From: an uncultured Candidatus Saccharibacteria bacterium
Lineage (GTDB): Bacteria; Patescibacteria; Saccharimonadia; Saccharimonadales; UBA4665
NCBI GenBank assembly: GCA_903925195.1
Contig: CAIYEO010000056.1
Span: forward strand, 1 to 23,637
Length of the DNA: 23,637 bases
Direction of reading: 5' to 3'
The position numbers were made by a program, and so were the translations under genes. Position 1 is the stretch's first letter, and each line of letters starts with the position of its first letter. Shown piece by piece: positions 21,787 to 23,637 of this stretch. Under the pieces are notes generated by a model. That model saw only the letters and a program-made list of their open reading frames with translations. It had not been told where the DNA came from and made no database searches.

Positions 21787-22195
21787 GTCGCTACTGTCTA
21801 TATTGTTAGTCGTTTTTATTATTTTTGTTGCATTTTTTAGGCAACAACTGATTCTGAAGATTAACCACTCAGAATATTATTTAGATCAAGCCAAACAATT
21901 GTCTGTTCAAGAAAAAGGATTGGGAGGTAAGTCATCTTTAGCTAGCAATAGGGGAATGCTCTATACCTTTAACCAACCTGGCAAACAATGCTTCTGGATG
22001 AAGGATATGAAATTCAGCCTAGATATAATCTGGCTAACAAGCAATAAGCAAGTAGATTATATTAGCCAGAATGTAAGCCCACAGACTTATCCAAATATTT
22101 ATTGTACTAATATTGCATCAAAATATGTCATCGAGATGAATGCTGGAACTGTCGAAAAAGAATCAATACATTCAGGTCAGTATCTTCATTTCTAA
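21746..22195 (+). CDS. DUF192 protein with an N-terminal membrane anchor
   Basis: The 149-residue product has one membrane helix at about residues 15-31 followed by a DUF192 (PF02643) domain. The recognised elements are KGLGGKSSLASNRGMLYTF, CFWMKDMKFSLDIIWL, a YISQNVSPQTYP turn and YVIEMNAGTVEKESIHSGQ. DUF192 proteins are small beta-barrel proteins, often exported, with no settled function. Cys at the WMKDM site and a second Cys in IYCTN could form a disulphide. The ATG lies inside rimK (41-bp overlap), indicating translational coupling, but the AAAAGG-like sequence before it is weak. No later ATG would keep the membrane helix. The operon appears to end here. Confidence 0.8.
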   Translation: MQKVEDAKTALALKSLLSILLVVFIIFVAFFRQQLILKINHSEYYLDQAKQLSVQEKGLGGKSSLASNRGMLYTFNQPGKQCFWMKDMKFSLDIIWLTSNKQVDYISQNVSPQTYPNIYCTNIASKYVIEMNAGTVEKESIHSGQYLHF

Positions 22196-22203
22196 AACGC
22201 TCA

Positions 22204-22212
22204 TGTTATTAT
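22204..22212 (+). promoter_or_regulatory. Extended -10 promoter, leaderless start
   Basis: TGTTATTAT is an extended -10 whose hexamer ends 6 nt before the ATG at 22219. No good -35 or Shine-Dalgarno sequence is present. Confidence 0.6.
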
Positions 22213-22218
22213 ATATAA

Positions 22219-22713
22219 ATGTCAGCGCTAGTCCTTTTTATTCTTGCCATAGCTATACCAGTAGTTCTACTGTTTATATTAAAAGTAGATGCCTCAATGA
22301 TTTATTTAAGTCTTTGTTTGGGTTATGTGCTTGTACAGTTCATGTCTAATGATGCAGTCTCTCTAGTCTCGGGGATTTATCCTGCAGCCAGTAATCTAAG
22401 TGGGACCACGATTAAATTGATCCTACTGTTTATACCAGCAATCTTAACCATGATAGCTATGTTTCACAGTGTGGCCGGGCCTAAACTAATACTGAATGTA
22501 ATACCATCAATAGCCTGCGGAGTACTACTTATAGTTTTGGTTGTACCTCAACTGCCATCAAGTATCAGTTCTACTATGGTTAATTCGAGCTATTGGTCTC
22601 AGTACCGACAGCTTCAAACTCTATTAATTGGCGGTGGATCACTTATATGTCTCGGATTTTTATGGACCAATCGAAAGCCCAAACATAGAAGGTCACATAA
22701 AAACGGTCACTAA
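22219..22713 (+). CDS. Polytopic membrane protein of unknown function
   Basis: I do not recognise a family. The 164-residue product has about five hydrophobic segments (near 2-20, 27-45, 62-82, 88-108 and 132-149) and a basic histidine-rich cytoplasmic tail KPKHRRSHKNGH. A polar loop with SSISSTMVNSSYWSQYRQ lies before the last segment. It has no clear catalytic motif. The overall pattern, with a soluble tail and several short helices, is reminiscent of CvpA-type membrane proteins, but the resemblance is weak. Its own promoter, with a -10 box 6 nt before the ATG, separates it from the rimK operon. Confidence 0.65.
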   Translation: MSALVLFILAIAIPVVLLFILKVDASMIYLSLCLGYVLVQFMSNDAVSLVSGIYPAASNLSGTTIKLILLFIPAILTMIAMFHSVAGPKLILNVIPSIACGVLLIVLVVPQLPSSISSTMVNSSYWSQYRQLQTLLIGGGSLICLGFLWTNRKPKHRRSHKNGH

Positions 22714-22728
22714 TATCCACAAAAAACA

Positions 22729-22756
22729 TTGACATTTATCTGTTAATAACGATAAT
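22729..22756 (+). promoter_or_regulatory. Promoter of tRNA-Lys
   Basis: A perfect TTGACA (22729-22734) and GATAAT (22751-22756) are 16 nt apart. The predicted start near 22763 leaves a leader of about 45 nt before the mature tRNA. The gap holds only a 16-codon frame that is not considered a gene. Confidence 0.75.
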
Positions 22757-22807
22757 ATGAGTAGTTCAAAGAATAAATTAATAGATTCTGGACAGTTAAA
22801 AACATAA

Positions 22808-22884
22808 GGGCCCATAGCTCAGCTGGTTAGAGCACCTGCCTTTTAAGCAGGGTGTCCTGGGTTCAAGTCCCAGTGGGCCCTCCA
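22808..22884 (+). tRNA. trnK: tRNA-Lys (anticodon TTT), CCA encoded
   Basis: A 77-nt cloverleaf is seen directly. The acceptor stem GGGCCCA pairs with TGGGCCC (22874-22880). The D-arm is GCTC...GAGC, the anticodon stem CCTGC pairs with GCAGG around the loop CTTTTAA, and the T-arm is CTGGG-TTCAAGT-CCCAG. The anticodon TTT reads AAA and AAG lysine codons, frequent in this AT-rich DNA. The discriminator base is T and the CCA end is encoded. Confidence 0.98.
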
Positions 22885-22898
22885 AGCATAAACATACT

Positions 22899-22921
22899 AA
22901 ACCTCCCTTCGGGGTTTTTTT
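22899..22921 (+). terminator. Intrinsic terminator after tRNA-Lys
   Basis: The hairpin ACCTC-CCTTC-GGGGT (5-bp stem, with one T-G pair) is followed by a run of seven T. It lies 14 bp after the tRNA and ends the tRNA transcript. The T-run directly precedes the next promoter. Confidence 0.9.
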
Positions 22922-22929
22922 GCTATAGT
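22921..22929 (+). promoter_or_regulatory. Extended -10 promoter, leaderless start
   Basis: TGCTATAGT is an extended -10 whose hexamer (22924-22929) ends 6 nt before the ATG at 22936. It abuts the terminator T-run. No Shine-Dalgarno sequence is present. Confidence 0.6.
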
Positions 22930-22935
22930 GTAATT

Positions 22936-23196
22936 ATGAAAAAGAAACCTGTCGTGATTCTTCTGATTGTCGCTCTATTAATATTAAGCTTGTCGATTGT
23001 TTATTTAACCCAAAGACACGCTCCTAAGTTAAGACAATGTCCGAACGAGTGGATTAAAGACCTTATGCCAGGACCTGAAAAAGATGATTCCAAAAGGCAA
23101 TATTTTATCTTTAATGGTGAAAGGAAAGAAATAAAGAATTATGATTTAGATTGGATAAGGAGCAACTGTTCAGTACAAGTCCATTACGTAACATAG
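22936..23196 (+). CDS. Small membrane-anchored protein with CP..W and NGxR..I..YDL.W motifs
   Basis: The 86-residue product has an N-terminal membrane helix (about 5-24) and a short extracytoplasmic domain. The domain contains CPNEWIKDLMPG, then QYFIFNGERKEIKNYDLDWIRSNC. The two cysteines probably form a disulphide. I recall short proteins with this CP.eW...mPg...G..reI..yDl.W...nC pattern as widespread in CPR bacteria, annotated as hypothetical; the function is unknown. The start at 22936 is chosen because the frame extends upstream only through the tRNA 3' half (MSWVQVP...), which is not coding. Confidence 0.7.
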   Translation: MKKKPVVILLIVALLILSLSIVYLTQRHAPKLRQCPNEWIKDLMPGPEKDDSKRQYFIFNGERKEIKNYDLDWIRSNCSVQVHYVT

Positions 23197-23233
23197 TTGC
23201 GATAGCGTCTACGATGGCCCTCCAAAACTGATC

Positions 23234-23623
23234 CTATATAGAGCCCAGCATTAAATCTGATATGTTTTTGAAGTCATCATCCAAAGTCAGTAGTTCATTA
23301 TCTAGTTCTAGTGCTATTGCAGCAATCCACATATCGTTTGATCCGATTGGTTTGCCTTTTTTGCGAAGTGAAAGATAGATATGAGAGTAAATCACAGTCG
23401 TCTTGTCTGATATAGTCCGAACAGAGACATTTGGACTATCCAGAAATCTTTGAAGCAACTCTTCATTTTCTTTTTGCTTACTGCCTGCATTAAAACCTGC
23501 GCGTAATTCACCTATAACTATAATTGGCACAATAATATCATTTTTCGGACTAAACCATGCCCTTAGCCTTTTATCGCCTCTATTGAAGGCGGAGTATGCA
23601 CTAGTATCTAGAGTGAATGACAT
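23234..23623 (-). CDS. vapC: VapC-like PIN-domain toxin (endoribonuclease)
   Basis: The 129-residue protein has the VapC PIN-domain acidic residues in order: Asp6 in TLDTSAY, Glu39 in VIGELRAG, Asp97 in GSNDMWIAA and Asp115 in TLDDDF. PIN-domain toxins are Mg-dependent RNases, commonly cleaving tRNAs or rRNA, and are neutralised by a DNA-binding VapB antitoxin. On this strand the antitoxin should lie upstream, beyond the right edge; only 14 bp remain, where TAA can be read as a possible antitoxin stop in one frame. VapC usually overlaps or closely follows its antitoxin. The gene is convergent to the small gene at 22936. Confidence 0.88.
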   Translation of the reverse strand: MSFTLDTSAYSAFNRGDKRLRAWFSPKNDIIVPIIVIGELRAGFNAGSKQKENEELLQRFLDSPNVSVRTISDKTTVIYSHIYLSLRKKGKPIGSNDMWIAAIALELDNELLTLDDDFKNISDLMLGSI

Positions 23624-23637
23624 AGGTTATTTCCATA

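Noticed and set aside
22757..22807. 16-codon frame between the tRNA-Lys promoter and the tRNA
   Set aside because: Its ATG immediately follows the -10 hexamer and would not be on the transcript.
22852..22935. Upstream extension of the 22936 gene through the tRNA (product beginning MSWVQVPVGPPS)
   Set aside because: It reads the 3' half of tRNA-Lys and a terminator; an extended -10 box lies between it and the ATG at 22936.
23197..23233. A second, truncated tRNA before the VapC gene
   Set aside because: Only the last 10 bases match tRNA-Lys; no T-arm or anticodon arm can be folded.
1..23637. TGA recoding as glycine (code 25)
   Set aside because: All recognised proteins are full length with TGA as stop, and the DUF916-like gene ends in TGA where its family should end.
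1..23637. CRISPR array, rRNA genes or insertion sequences
   Set aside because: No regularly spaced short repeats, rRNA-like sequence or transposase reading frame was seen.

Overview
The window is AT-rich, gene-dense DNA that looks like a chromosomal segment of a Patescibacteria/CPR bacterium, most probably Candidatus Saccharibacteria (TM7). The assignment is an inference. It rests on the heat-shock gene set, a guanylate-kinase homologue with a degenerate P-loop, several tiny membrane proteins of a kind I associate with this group, a Gram-positive-like surface-protein locus, and frequent promoters placed directly against start codons. TGA behaves as a stop, so the SR1/Gracilibacteria code is not in use.

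Layout: (1) 1-2505, plus strand: the C-terminal part of a secreted phosphoesterase (PF04185-like), a membrane-anchored cupredoxin-like protein, tatA and tatC, forming a probable Tat export locus next to a likely client. (2) 2600-3037: a small secreted protein of unknown function. (3) 3034-7154, minus strand: a tightly packed cassette of five or six proteins resembling phage tail-fibre or virion-surface proteins, without capsid, terminase, integrase or lysis genes. (4) 7255-10375, plus strand: a surface-protein locus with two close paralogues, a membrane-anchored DUF916-like protein, a third more distant paralogue and a tiny protein with a Tat-like N-terminus. Its composition recalls WxL loci of Firmicutes. 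(5) 10437-14310: murJ, lepA and a convergent bcp-type peroxiredoxin. (6) 14341-19361: a degenerate guanylate kinase homologue, then a perfect CIRCE operator over a sigma-70-type promoter, then hrcA-grpE-dnaK-dnaJ. (7) 19428-22713: a 38-residue membrane peptide, a retropepsin-like/pseudo-ATP-grasp fusion, rimK, a DUF192 protein and a polytopic membrane protein. (8) 22729-23623: promoter, tRNA-Lys(UUU) and terminator, a small membrane-anchored protein, and a VapC-like PIN toxin whose partner lies beyond the right edge.

Two start-site patterns recur. Genes at the head of a transcript often have a -10 box ending 6-8 nt before the ATG (lepA, bcp, the gmk homologue, the retropepsin fusion, the 22219 gene and the 22936 gene), which predicts leaderless mRNAs. 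Genes inside operons carry ordinary Shine-Dalgarno sequences (tatA, grpE, dnaK, dnaJ, rimK). The most unusual biology is the RimK locus with a retropepsin domain fused to an ATP-grasp fold that has lost its metal-binding residues, and the WxL-like locus beside an isolated tail-fibre cassette.
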